Made by a program: the position numbers and the translations under genes. From assembly GCA_947383835.1 (NCBI GenBank), contig CANDEV010000029.1, forward strand, positions 1 through 15,499: 15,499 nt of DNA. Reading direction: 5' to 3'. A model generated the notes under the pieces. It ran no database searches. It saw only the letters and a program-made list of their open reading frames with translations, and had not been told where the DNA came from. The stretch comes from an uncultured Clostridia bacterium (GTDB lineage: Bacteria; Bacillota; Clostridia; Oscillospirales; Ruminococcaceae). Of the stretch, positions 1-7,518 are shown one piece after another (the stretch's first letter is position 1; each line of letters begins with the position of its first letter).

Positions 1-70
1 GAACTTCCTTTTTCTGTTCTTGATTTCTTATAATATGCGCTGTGTGTCCACATCAAAAGTTTCAATTTCA

Positions 71-99
71 TTGACTTTGCCGCTGCAATATAGTATACT
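71..99 (+). promoter_or_regulatory. SigA-type promoter of the radical SAM gene
   Basis: A -35 box TTGACT (71-76) and a -10 box TATACT (94-99) are separated by exactly 17 bp, each one mismatch from consensus. The predicted transcript would start near 106, giving a leader of about 28 nt before the ATG at 134. The leader contains GGAGG at 120-124, 9 nt from the start codon. It is too short for a riboswitch, so no cobalamin riboswitch precedes this B12-domain protein within the window. Confidence 0.75.
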
Positions 100-133
100 A
101 TAAATAAATACACTTTCACGGAGGCCGCATACA

Positions 134-1474
134 ATGTACATAAAGCTCATACAGCCGAAAATGCGGAAACGCCCTATGGATACGGACATAAAAACTCATA
201 TGTCTCCGCCGCTCGGCTTGTATACAATTGTAAATATGCTGCGAACCGAACACCGTGTTTACGTGGAAAACGAAAACATCGCAAATATTGATTTTTCCGA
301 CAAGCCCGATATTGTCGGAATATCCGTTACCGTTGACACATTTCCGAGAGCTGCCGCTATTGCGAAACGCTTTAGGAAAAGGAGTATACCCGTAGTCGCG
401 GGAGGAATACACATAACCACCGCCTTTGATTTTATACCTCAAAACTGTTTTGACGTTTTGTGCGTGGGCGCGGCGGAATTTACATGGAACGATATTGTAA
501 AAGATCTCGAACGGGGAGAACTCAAACCCGTATACAGATGTTCAAAAAATATAACAGGCGCGGATATTGTTTCTCCCGCTTATGATATGATAAAAAACGA
601 CAGCTATCTGTATTGCAATATTATCCACACAAGCAGGGGGTGTCCGTACAAATGCGATTTCTGCTACAACAGTTCGGCGGAAAGGCATTACGTCAACCGG
701 AATATTGACGATGTTATCGCGGATATAAAGGCTGTTGGCAAAAAGCACGTAATGTTCATTGACGATAATTTTACGGGAAATCCCAAATGGACAAAGAAAT
801 TTCTCGAAAGAATAAAGCCAATGAAGCTGAAATGGAACGCTGCGGTATCAATAGATATTGCAAAACGTCCCATGCTTTTGGAGCTTATGAAGGAAAGCGG
901 ATGCATGAGCCTTTTTATCGGGTTTGAAAGTATAAATAAAAGCTCCGTGAGCGGCGTTCATAAGGTACAAAACCGTGCTGCAGATTATGATAAAGCGGTA
1001 AAAATAATACACAGCAAGGGTATCATGATAAACGCCAGTTTTGTTTTTGGTCTTGACAGTGATACTCCCGATGTGTTTGAAAAAACTCTTTATTGGGTAA
1101 CAAGAAATAAAATTGAGACTGTTACTTCTCACATTCTCACACCTTACCCCGGAACAAAGCTTTATGACGATATGCTGAAAAGCGGGAGACTTATCGAGAC
1201 CGACTTGTCCTTTTACAACACGGCAAACGTGGTTTTCAAGCCTGCCAATATGACACCTGAACAGCTTTACAGCGGATATCTTTGGATATATAGAAATATT
1301 TACAGTCTGCCTTGTATAATAAAGCGTATGCCAAATAATTTCAGTCAAGCCGTACCCTATCTTTTGTTTAATCTTTTTTATAGGAAATACGGTAAACTTA
1401 CTGACGGTATGTGCAAACTCTTTACTTATAACAGAATTGGTTATCTTGCGGAAAAGCTGTCCAAATATCTTTAA
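134..1474 (+). CDS. B12-binding-domain radical SAM protein, function unknown
   Basis: This 446-residue protein has the two-domain layout of cobalamin-binding-domain radical SAM enzymes (BchE/methyltransferase-like, class B). The N-terminal part (about 1-130) looks like a B12-binding Rossmann fold: strands around VGISVTVDTF (61-70) and VVAGGIH (87-93) match the usual pattern, but the DxHxxG motif that gives lower-axial histidine ligation is not seen. This is common in the group. The radical SAM core follows, with the cluster motif CxxxCxxC at C170, C174 and C177, then a MFIDDNFTGN stretch (207-216) typical of the family. Residues 340-446 form a divergent tail without a recognised domain. The start at 134 is supported by GGAGG 9 nt upstream. 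It is monocistronic, bounded by its own promoter and a terminator, so neighbours give no clue to substrate. Family assignment is firm; methylation, C-C bond or ring chemistry cannot be chosen from sequence. Confidence 0.9.
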   Translation: MYIKLIQPKMRKRPMDTDIKTHMSPPLGLYTIVNMLRTEHRVYVENENIANIDFSDKPDIVGISVTVDTFPRAAAIAKRFRKRSIPVVAGGIHITTAFDFIPQNCFDVLCVGAAEFTWNDIVKDLERGELKPVYRCSKNITGADIVSPAYDMIKNDSYLYCNIIHTSRGCPYKCDFCYNSSAERHYVNRNIDDVIADIKAVGKKHVMFIDDNFTGNPKWTKKFLERIKPMKLKWNAAVSIDIAKRPMLLELMKESGCMSLFIGFESINKSSVSGVHKVQNRAADYDKAVKIIHSKGIMINASFVFGLDSDTPDVFEKTLYWVTRNKIETVTSHILTPYPGTKLYDDMLKSGRLIETDLSFYNTANVVFKPANMTPEQLYSGYLWIYRNIYSLPCIIKRMPNNFSQAVPYLLFNLFYRKYGKLTDGMCKLFTYNRIGYLAEKLSKYL

Positions 1475-1479
1475 AATTC

Positions 1480-1512
1480 AAACGGTAACTGCAATAAAAC
1501 AGTTACCGTTTT
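1480..1512. terminator. Bidirectional rho-independent terminator (radical SAM gene / ABC-F gene)
   Basis: A perfect 12-bp inverted repeat (arms 1480-1491 and 1500-1511, loop of 8 nt) lies between the two convergent stop codons. The stem core is CGGTAACTG/CAGTTACCG flanked by A and T runs. On the plus strand it ends in TTTT; on the minus strand it is followed by TTTGAATTTT. Both directions are plausible, though the T tracts are short. It ends 3 nt before the stop codon of the minus-strand gene. Confidence 0.75.
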
Positions 1513-1514
1513 GG

Positions 1515-3479
1515 TTATCCCAGTTCCTCAGAGAGCATGACCCACTCGTCCTCACAGTCGGAGCAAAGCTTTTTCATATCCTCCAACGCGGAGCATTTTT
1601 CCTGCATAAGCTGATAATCGGCGCAAATGTCAGGGTCGGCAAGCTCCTGCTGGATAACCGACATTTCGTCTTCAAGACGAGCGATTTCGTTTTCCAGTTC
1701 TTTAATGCGATTGCGTTTTTTAGCGTCTGCGGCGCGCTGTTCCTTTGAGCGGTACGTCTTGACGTTCTTTTCCTCGGCAGCCTGCTTCGCCTTTTCCTGT
1801 TTTTCTCGGTCGATGAGCAGTTGTTCCGCCGCTTCCTTTTCACGCTTTACCGCAATGTAATCGTCAAAGCCTCCGTTGTAGCTTTCTATTGAATTTTCCG
1901 AAATTTCAATAATTCTCGTCGCAAGCTTATTCAGCAGATAGCGGTCATGGGAAACAAAAATTATTGTGCCGTCAAATTCGCACAGGGCTTGCTCCAAAAC
2001 CTCTTTAGTGTCGATGTCAAGGTGGTTTGTAGGTTCGTCGAGAATAAGGACGTTGCCCCGCTCCAACATCATAATTGCGAAGCACAGCTTTGCACGTTCG
2101 CCGCCGCTTATTACTCCAACCTGCTTAAAGACATTTTCCCCAACAAGACGTACACAGCCCAAAAGTGAGCGTATTTCTCTGTCGGACATCGTCCTGTAAC
2201 GTGAATGGACTTCGTCCATAACAGTTTTGTTCATATCAAGCTGGGCATTTTCCTGATCAAAATAGGAAATCTTTACGTTTTTAGTCCATTCAATAATACC
2301 GTGAGAGCAGGGGAGCTTTCTCTGAATAATTTTCAGCAGCGTGGACTTGCCGATACCGTTGGAACCGATTATTCCCAGCTTTTCTCCACGCTTTACTTCA
2401 AAGGAGAGGGAGTCCACAAGAGTTTTGTGGTCTGCACCGCTGCCGACGGAAATGTCAATATTTTTTACCGTCAGTAAATCAATAGGCGGTACAATATCGT
2501 ATTCAAACTTTATTTTTGCGGATTTTTCGTACATTACAGGTTTTTCGATAATTTCCATAGCTTCAAGCTTTTTAATGCGGCTTTTTGCCATGTTGGACGT
2601 GGAGACACGTACTAAATTTCTGTCCACAAAATCCTGAAGCTTGGCAATTTCCTCCTGCTGCGATTCATATTCTTTAAGCTGACGGGTAACGTCCGCTTGC
2701 TTTTGTATTGCAAAGGTTGAATAATTTCCTTTGTAACGCTTTAATACGCCTCGTTCTATTTCGCAGATAGAAGTAGTCAGCTTGTCCAGAAAATATCTGT
2801 CGTGGGAGACAATTAGCAACGCACCCTTGTAGTCCTGCAAATAATCTTCAAGCCACATAATAGTGCCGAAATCAAGGTGGTTTGTAGGCTCATCAAGAAT
2901 AAGCAGCTTGGGATTTTCAAGCAGCAGCTTTGCAAGCGCAAGACGTGTCTTTTCGCCGCCGCTAAGAGTGGATATGACCCTGTCGTACATTTCGGCAGGA
3001 AAGCCCATTCCGTTAAGGACTTTTGTAATATTTACGTTTATAAGGTAGCCGTCGTTTGACTCAAAGTAAGCGGTTTTGCTGTCGTACTCCGCAGAAATTT
3101 CCGCAAAGCGGCTTTCGTCGCTGTGAGCGTCGGGTTCAGCCATAAGCGCTTCAAGCTCCCGCAGACGGTCGGCAGTTTCGAGCAGCTCAGAAAATACCGA
3201 GCGCATTTCCTCAATAATAGTGCTGCTTCGGTCGAGACCCGAATTTTGCTCCAAAAATCCGATAGTTGTACCCTTTGTCAGAGCAATACGGGCAATATTA
3301 GGCTCCGGCTGTGTTTCCGGATCTTCACGTCCCGTGATTATCTTAAGCAAGGTGGACTTTCCGCAGCCGTTTATGCCGATAAGACCGATACGGTCGTTAT
3401 CTTCAATAGTAAGCGCAATATTTTTCAGTATTTGGTTTCCGTTATAGAATTTACTTATATTTTCAAGTGAAATAACCAT
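1515..3479 (-). CDS. ABC-F family ATPase (YdiF/Uup-like), ribosome-associated
   Basis: This 654-residue protein has two ABC nucleotide-binding domains in tandem and no membrane segment, the hallmark of ABC-F translation factors. Domain 1 has Walker A GINGCGKST (35-43), signature LSGGE (172-176) and Walker B LDEPTNHLD (195-203). Domain 2 has Walker A GSNGIGKST (372-380), signature ISGGE (457-461) and LDEPTNHLD (480-488). The charged linker between them (about 240-330) is the P-site-tRNA-interaction motif region. Residues about 545-654 are Lys/Glu-rich and form a predicted C-terminal coiled coil, which fits the YdiF/Uup branch in length (about 635-645 in known members). The expected role is binding the ribosomal E site and relieving stalled translation; antibiotic resistance activity cannot be read from sequence. 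The start is supported by AAAAGGAA upstream and a consensus promoter. Monocistronic, divergent from the lipoprotein gene. Confidence 0.93.
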   Translation of the reverse strand: MVISLENISKFYNGNQILKNIALTIEDNDRIGLIGINGCGKSTLLKIITGREDPETQPEPNIARIALTKGTTIGFLEQNSGLDRSSTIIEEMRSVFSELLETADRLRELEALMAEPDAHSDESRFAEISAEYDSKTAYFESNDGYLINVNITKVLNGMGFPAEMYDRVISTLSGGEKTRLALAKLLLENPKLLILDEPTNHLDFGTIMWLEDYLQDYKGALLIVSHDRYFLDKLTTSICEIERGVLKRYKGNYSTFAIQKQADVTRQLKEYESQQEEIAKLQDFVDRNLVRVSTSNMAKSRIKKLEAMEIIEKPVMYEKSAKIKFEYDIVPPIDLLTVKNIDISVGSGADHKTLVDSLSFEVKRGEKLGIIGSNGIGKSTLLKIIQRKLPCSHGIIEWTKNVKISYFDQENAQLDMNKTVMDEVHSRYRTMSDREIRSLLGCVRLVGENVFKQVGVISGGERAKLCFAIMMLERGNVLILDEPTNHLDIDTKEVLEQALCEFDGTIIFVSHDRYLLNKLATRIIEISENSIESYNGGFDDYIAVKREKEAAEQLLIDREKQEKAKQAAEEKNVKTYRSKEQRAADAKKRNRIKELENEIARLEDEMSVIQQELADPDICADYQLMQEKCSALEDMKKLCSDCEDEWVMLSEELG

Positions 3480-3532
3480 TTTGTGACATTCCTTTTCTTA
3501 AAGATGTTCTATGCAAATAAAAATCCATTATA

Positions 3533-3561
3533 ATTATACTTTAAACAGCATGATTTGTCAA
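3533..3561 (-). promoter_or_regulatory. Consensus SigA promoter of the ABC-F gene
   Basis: On the minus strand TTGACA (3561-3556) and TATAAT (3538-3533) are both perfect consensus hexamers with a 17-bp spacer. The predicted leader is about 45-50 nt, too short for the long attenuator leaders that precede many antibiotic-resistance ABC-F genes, which argues for constitutive housekeeping expression. Confidence 0.85.
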
Positions 3562-3595
3562 GGTATTGTTAATATGGTATTTCTCTCATGGAAAA

Positions 3596-3656
3596 TTACA
3601 ATTTGGTTACAAATTGGCAAAATGAGTTACAATTTGGTAACATTTGTTGACAAATG
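3596..3656 (+). promoter_or_regulatory. Operator-like repeat array upstream of the lipoprotein promoter
   Basis: The 12-mer TTACAATTTGGT occurs at 3596-3607 and again at 3627-3638, a period of 31 bp, about three helical turns. Within the array lie two related palindromes with the same 4-nt spacer: CAATTTG-GTTA-CAAATTG (3599-3616) and CATTTG-TTGA-CAAATG (3641-3656). The second palindrome overlaps the -35 hexamer at 3647-3652, and its centre is 41 bp (about four turns) from the first. This is the arrangement expected of binding sites for a dimeric repressor or regulator of the downstream gene. The regulator is not identifiable. Confidence 0.55.
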
Positions 3657-3675
3657 TTTTTGATAAGGTTATAAT
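3647..3675 (+). promoter_or_regulatory. Perfect-consensus SigA promoter of the lipoprotein gene
   Basis: TTGACA (3647-3652) and TATAAT (3670-3675) match consensus exactly with a 17-bp spacer. The leader is about 30 nt and carries GGAGGG at 3698-3703. So strong a core promoter combined with operator-like repeats on its -35 box suggests an otherwise powerful promoter held in check by a repressor (inference). Confidence 0.85.
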
Positions 3676-3710
3676 TGATTTGACAAGTAAAATAAACGGA
3701 GGGATTTATT

Positions 3711-4934
3711 TTGAAAAAGAAACTTATAATCGCAGCGATGATTTCTGCACTGCTGTTATGCTCTTGCGGCGAAAACACAAGCAGCTCGGCTGATATTACG
3801 GAAAGCAGTACTGTCTCTCAGACAGAGAGTACAACAGCTTCCGAAACGGCGGAAATTGCTGAAACAGAGAAAACGGAAAGCGCAGATACAGCCGAAGAAA
3901 ACATGGTCAATGATGAACCTACAGTTTTAGATGAACCGATAAACAGAATATATCCCGGTTCTGTAATGCCGAAAAATATGGAATTTACTCTTGATTTGAA
4001 AGACATAACCTCTGAAACAGACTTGTTCGCTCTTACCAATATGGAGAAATATTCTCTTGGAGAAACCGTTACACTGGATTTGGACGGCGACGGTGTCGAT
4101 GAAGAAATTTCTGTCGCAGAAGAAAATTATAACAATGAATGGCGTTTTTTGCAGGCTGTTATTAATGGAAAAACATATAATCTTGATCGCTCCTATAATT
4201 ATGATTTTTTTAATATTCCAAATGAAATTTTCATATGCGACATTGATTCAAGCGACAATTATTATGAAATTGCCTGTGCTCATTCGATAGTTACAAATGA
4301 TTATTTGACTTCTTTTTATAGGTATGAGGATGGGGAATTAAAGTATATTTTTACAATATACTATGACACTCCCGACGGAAACGGGGAAGTTGGAAATTTT
4401 TTTGATAAAATGAATGCTTCGGTAACAGGTAAACCAATCATTACTGATGGAAGCGGCATTATTACTGCAGCAAGGCGGCTTAATGCTCAAACATGGCTTG
4501 CGTATAGCCATTACGCCTATGATAGTGAAAGCGGCGAGATTTCTCTTGTATGCGAGCCTGTTTATCCATATTATTATGAGAATATTAACAACTTTGAAAT
4601 GGCAAAGGAGCTTACCGAGGAATATTATATTCCCGATGTTGTACCTGAACGTCCGCTGCCAAAAGCTTCAAATGAGGTAACACTTTACAAAGAACCTGAT
4701 TTAAACTCCGAGACAATAACTCTTACTCCACAGAGAATTTATTTTACCTCTGAATATCCGTATCCTGCGGAAAATCCCGACGCATTCGGCAACGGGCTTG
4801 GATTATGGATATATCTTGTTGCGGAGGACGGTACGACAGGGTGGGTATATTCATATAATGGCTATTATTTCGGAGAAGAGGGACGAGATGAAACACTTTC
4901 CAAGGTATTCGGCGGTCTTGTATATTACGATTAA
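3711..4934 (+). CDS. Secreted lipoprotein with acidic linker and SH3-like C-terminal region
   Basis: The 407-residue product starts at a TTG codon placed 7 nt after GGAGGG; the next residues (MKKKLIIAAM) form a classic signal peptide n-region and hydrophobic core ending in the lipobox LCSC, so Cys19 would be lipidated and the protein anchored on the outer face of the membrane. Residues 20-75 are a low-complexity Ser/Thr/Glu/Ala linker. A globular part follows, with DLDGDGVDEE at 123-132, a calcium-loop-like DxDxDG motif, and a Tyr/Asn-rich region. Residues about 322-384 resemble a bacterial SH3-like domain (LYKEPDLNSE, then WIYLVAEDGTTGWVYS), often involved in cell-wall binding. No catalytic motif is visible. 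It stands alone between its promoter and a terminator. Extracytoplasmic location is well supported; function is unknown. Confidence 0.85.
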   Translation: MKKKLIIAAMISALLLCSCGENTSSSADITESSTVSQTESTTASETAEIAETEKTESADTAEENMVNDEPTVLDEPINRIYPGSVMPKNMEFTLDLKDITSETDLFALTNMEKYSLGETVTLDLDGDGVDEEISVAEENYNNEWRFLQAVINGKTYNLDRSYNYDFFNIPNEIFICDIDSSDNYYEIACAHSIVTNDYLTSFYRYEDGELKYIFTIYYDTPDGNGEVGNFFDKMNASVTGKPIITDGSGIITAARRLNAQTWLAYSHYAYDSESGEISLVCEPVYPYYYENINNFEMAKELTEEYYIPDVVPERPLPKASNEVTLYKEPDLNSETITLTPQRIYFTSEYPYPAENPDAFGNGLGLWIYLVAEDGTTGWVYSYNGYYFGEEGRDETLSKVFGGLVYYD

Positions 4935-4941
4935 ATAAAAA

Positions 4942-4979
4942 TACCCGAAAAAAGCATTTTCTTTTCGGGTAAATTTTTT
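4942..4979. terminator. Bidirectional rho-independent terminator (lipoprotein gene / leuB)
   Basis: A 10-bp inverted repeat TACCCGAAAA / TTTTCGGGTA (4942-4951 and 4962-4971) with a 10-nt loop is followed on the plus strand by AATTTTTTATTT and on the minus strand by TTTTTATTTAA. It sits between the two convergent stop codons (4934 and 4990), ending both transcripts. Confidence 0.88.
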
Positions 4980-4989
4980 ATTTGTCAGC

Positions 4990-6069
4990 TTATATTTTAG
5001 CCGCAATAATATCTCCCATTTCGGAGCAGGAAACACATTTGAGTCCCTCAGCGTCGGACATTATGTCGGAGGTGCGATAGCCCTCTTCAAGTGCGGAATT
5101 TACTGCGTTTTCAACAGCGTCCGCCTCGGCAGCCATGTCGAATGAATAGCGGAACATCATTGCCGCGGAAAGAATTGTTGCGATAGGGTTAGCCTTGTTC
5201 TGACCCGCAATGTCGGGAGCGGAGCCGTGGATAGGTTCGTAAAGACCGAGAGAGGTCTCGCCAAGAGAAGCGGAAGGTATCATTCCCAACGAGCCTGTTA
5301 TCATTGAAGCCTCGTCGGAAAGAATGTCTCCGAAAAGATTTTCCGTAACCAAAACGTCGAACTGTCCGGGATTTCTTACAAGCTGCATAGCGCAGTTGTC
5401 CACAAGAATATCATTGAATTCAACGTCGGGATACTCAGCAGCAACCTTGTGGGAAATCTCTCTCCAAAGACGTGAGGAATCCAGCACGTTAGCCTTGTCA
5501 ACGGAATGTACCTTGCTGCGGCGTTTTTTAGCCATATCGAAAGCAACGCGGCAAATTCTTTCTACCTCGTAATCGGCGTATGCCATTGAATCGCTGGCGT
5601 GCTTAACGCCATTTTCGTCGGTATAGGTGTTTCTTTCGCCGAAATATGCTCCGCCTATAAGCTCGCGGACGATAACAAGGTCAAGACCCGAATCGGTTAT
5701 CTCCTTTTTAAGAGGGCAAGCGGACGCAAGGGGAGCAAGCAGCTTTGCGGGACGGATATTTGCAAACAGCTTCAAAGCTCCTCTGATACCCAACAGACCC
5801 GCTTCGGGACGGAGATTTCCGGGGAGAGTGTCCCACTTCGGACCGCCTACCGCGCCTAACAGAACGCTGTCCGATTTGAGACAGATGTCAATAGTCTCCT
5901 GCGGCAGTGGAACGCCTGTTGCGTCGATAGCGCAGCCGCCCATGAGAACGTCCGTAAAATTAAATGTGTGACCGAATTTTTCGCCCACCTTGTTCATGAC
6001 CTTAATGGTCTCGTTCACTATCTCGGGTCCGATACCGTCGCCCTTGATAACTGCAATGTTTTTGTTCAT
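4990..6069 (-). CDS. leuB: 3-isopropylmalate dehydrogenase
   Basis: LeuB oxidatively decarboxylates (2R,3S)-3-isopropylmalate to 4-methyl-2-oxopentanoate with NAD, in the cytoplasm, for leucine synthesis. In organisms with CimA it can also oxidise 3-methylmalate to 2-oxobutyrate. The 359-residue length is normal. Visible signatures are KGDGIGPEI (9-17), the substrate arginines in the 96-135 region, YFGERN with the catalytic tyrosine Y143, the catalytic lysine K192 in VDKANVLD, the metal aspartates D224, D248 and D252 (NLFGDILSDEA), and the NAD-binding GSAPDIAGQNKANP (282-295). AAAGGA lies 8 nt before the ATG. It is the last gene of the minus-strand block and ends at a terminator. It is separated from leuCD by two unrelated genes and an internal promoter. 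Confidence 0.97.
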   Translation of the reverse strand: MNKNIAVIKGDGIGPEIVNETIKVMNKVGEKFGHTFNFTDVLMGGCAIDATGVPLPQETIDICLKSDSVLLGAVGGPKWDTLPGNLRPEAGLLGIRGALKLFANIRPAKLLAPLASACPLKKEITDSGLDLVIVRELIGGAYFGERNTYTDENGVKHASDSMAYADYEVERICRVAFDMAKKRRSKVHSVDKANVLDSSRLWREISHKVAAEYPDVEFNDILVDNCAMQLVRNPGQFDVLVTENLFGDILSDEASMITGSLGMIPSASLGETSLGLYEPIHGSAPDIAGQNKANPIATILSAAMMFRYSFDMAAEADAVENAVNSALEEGYRTSDIMSDAEGLKCVSCSEMGDIIAAKI

Positions 6070-6090
6070 ATTAAAGATCCTTTCTTTTAA

Positions 6091-6756
6091 TTAAAGTGTA
6101 TCCGAGGTATAAAATTCAATGTCGTTCGGCGAATTGTCGTGATAACTGCATATAAGCACGGTTATTGTTTCCGTGTCTGGGTATTCTGTTTTTATGTACT
6201 TAAACCATTGTGAATAACTATAAAATTCACTGAAATCTGCGGGATAGTTATGCTTTTTGCTGTAATTGAATTCTTTATCGTCAAGAAAAATTTCCGCATA
6301 ATAGCTGTCGGTTTTTATGCAGTTCTCGCCGAAAGCCGCTTCAAGCTCTTCCTTGGTTGAAGCGGTAGTCACGCCGTTGTAAATGCTGCAATCGTCGGGA
6401 TATTCTCCATAAGGGTCAAGAGCATAATAATCGTATCTTGGATAAAGGGGTTTTGTTAAATTTAAAGGCGAACACGTGGTACCTCTATGGCTGTTTGAAG
6501 CAAGCATTGGTTTCCAAGCAAATACAACTCCGTCTCCGTACTCGTCAAAATAGTTGCCCAAAGCATTTTTAAAATTATTATATCCCGACAGCAGAGAAAG
6601 CGACTTGCCGTCCGCCGTAATAACATAAGGAAGCGCAGGATCGGCAGTTTTGTGATCCCTGATAATATTATAATTGAGCCCACCGCAACACCAAGCAATG
6701 AAAAGGAAAATTGAGATAGTCAACACTATCCTTGAAGTTTCTTTCATTTTATCCAC
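6091..6756 (-). CDS. Membrane-anchored protein of unknown function
   Basis: I do not recognise this 221-residue protein. Residues about 10-29 form one hydrophobic segment (IVLTISIFLFIAWCCGGL) after a short charged start, consistent with an uncleaved N-terminal anchor or signal peptide. C23 and C24 do not fit a good lipobox because tryptophan precedes them. The remainder is Tyr/Asp/Ser-rich, with six further residues or motifs of note being cysteines C95, C123, C146 and C203 and a YPDD stretch; no catalytic motif is evident. The ATG at 6756 follows GGCGGTGATA, a weak ribosome binding site; an alternative ATG lies three codons inside at 6747. It has its own promoter at 6783-6811 and ends 21 nt before leuB, so it is probably cotranscribed with leuB. 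A role in leucine synthesis is not supported. Confidence 0.75.
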   Translation of the reverse strand: MDKMKETSRIVLTISIFLFIAWCCGGLNYNIIRDHKTADPALPYVITADGKSLSLLSGYNNFKNALGNYFDEYGDGVVFAWKPMLASNSHRGTTCSPLNLTKPLYPRYDYYALDPYGEYPDDCSIYNGVTTASTKEELEAAFGENCIKTDSYYAEIFLDDKEFNYSKKHNYPADFSEFYSYSQWFKYIKTEYPDTETITVLICSYHDNSPNDIEFYTSDTL

Positions 6757-6782
6757 ATTATCACCGCCGTCAGTTTTTTTCT

Positions 6783-6811
6783 ATTATAACATGGATAATA
6801 TGGCAAGTCAA
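6783..6811 (-). promoter_or_regulatory. Internal SigA promoter for the membrane protein gene and leuB
   Basis: On the minus strand TTGACT (6811-6806) and TATAAT (6788-6783) are separated by 17 bp, with one mismatch in total. The leader would be about 20 nt. It lies in the 116-bp AT-rich gap downstream of the GNAT gene, in which I see no GC-rich terminator hairpin, so leuB may be reached both from here and by readthrough from the leuCD promoter. Confidence 0.8.
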
Positions 6812-6872
6812 TATTTTCCGATAATGTTTTTGTTCATTGTAAGCGCTCTTTTTTATGCTTTAAATTTGAATT

Positions 6873-7487
6873 TTATTGTTTATTTAAAAAATCTCTATCA
6901 AATTCAATCACAGTTTCACGGTTCAGTTCATCATTATATATATCTGACTCAAAAAACTTTCCACCACAAACATTATCTAAATACCCATCTTTTAATTCCA
7001 TAGCCATAAATGCAGGATAATTATAGCCTTCAGCATCGGATATTCCATAAATGACTGCTTCTTTAAAACCAAATTGTGGATAGTATTCTGGTCTGCCAAA
7101 AAATAGGATAGCACCGTAACCAAGTTTTTTTGCTTTTTCTATCATTGCTCGAATAAGAGCTTTGCCAATGCCTTGCCGCTGATATTCAGGCTGTACACTC
7201 AAAGGTCCAAAGTTAAGCACAGGAAGTTCATAATTTTCCATTTTAACAATAGCTTTACTGCAAATAATATGCCCGACTATTGTTCCGTTTTTTAGTTGAG
7301 CAACTAAACTTAATTCAAGAATTCCATCACGATGTCTTAGCTCATGAACCATCCAATGTTCATAAGGACAGCCAATTTGACCATGCATTATTCTATCAGG
7401 ATAATTAAATGCATCTCTTGTTAGTTCTTCTACTTTTCGATGATCCTTTCCTTCTTCCAGTCTAATTATTACATTTTCTATCTCCAT
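6873..7487 (-). CDS. GNAT-family N-acetyltransferase (YhbS-like)
   Basis: The 204-residue product carries the GNAT acetyl-CoA fold. The core is NFGPLSVQPEYQRQGIGKALI (92-112), with the pyrophosphate-binding QRQGIG at 103-108, followed by LFFGRPEYYPQFGF (128-141), characteristic of the YhbS-like branch. The acceptor substrate is unknown. The ATG at 7487 is preferred over an upstream in-frame GTG at 7508 because a strong site, AGGGAGG, lies 6 nt before it. It follows leuD by 31 nt and is probably cotranscribed with leuCD, although it has no link to leucine synthesis. It is distinctly AT-rich: two 60-base slices counted by eye (7021-7080 and 7201-7260) are about 35% and 32% G+C, against 50% in a leuD slice (7801-7860). 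This suggests recent acquisition (inference). Confidence 0.88.
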   Translation of the reverse strand: MEIENVIIRLEEGKDHRKVEELTRDAFNYPDRIMHGQIGCPYEHWMVHELRHRDGILELSLVAQLKNGTIVGHIICSKAIVKMENYELPVLNFGPLSVQPEYQRQGIGKALIRAMIEKAKKLGYGAILFFGRPEYYPQFGFKEAVIYGISDAEGYNYPAFMAMELKDGYLDNVCGGKFFESDIYNDELNRETVIEFDRDFLNKQ

Positions 7488-7493
7488 ATAAAA

Positions 7494-7500
7494 CCTCCCT
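7494..7500 (-). promoter_or_regulatory. Ribosome binding site fixing the GNAT start
   Basis: AGGGAGG on the minus strand, 6 nt upstream of the ATG at 7487. It lies inside the longer open frame that begins with GTG at 7508, and that GTG has no such site upstream, so the shorter protein is the real one. Confidence 0.75.
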
Positions 7501-7518
7501 CTAAACACCGATTTAATT

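Noticed and set aside
848..1348. Minus-strand open frame of 166 codons inside the radical SAM gene
   Set aside because: Antisense shadow of a gene with an intact family motif set and promoter; no recognisable product.
3596..3778. Small minus-strand open frame of 60 codons over the lipoprotein promoter
   Set aside because: It spans the promoter, operator repeats and signal peptide region of the plus-strand gene; no ribosome binding site or conserved sequence.
6757..6872. Terminator between the GNAT gene and the membrane protein gene
   Set aside because: The only dyad noticed is the 6-bp AGCGCT; there is no GC-rich stem followed by a T tract in the direction of transcription.
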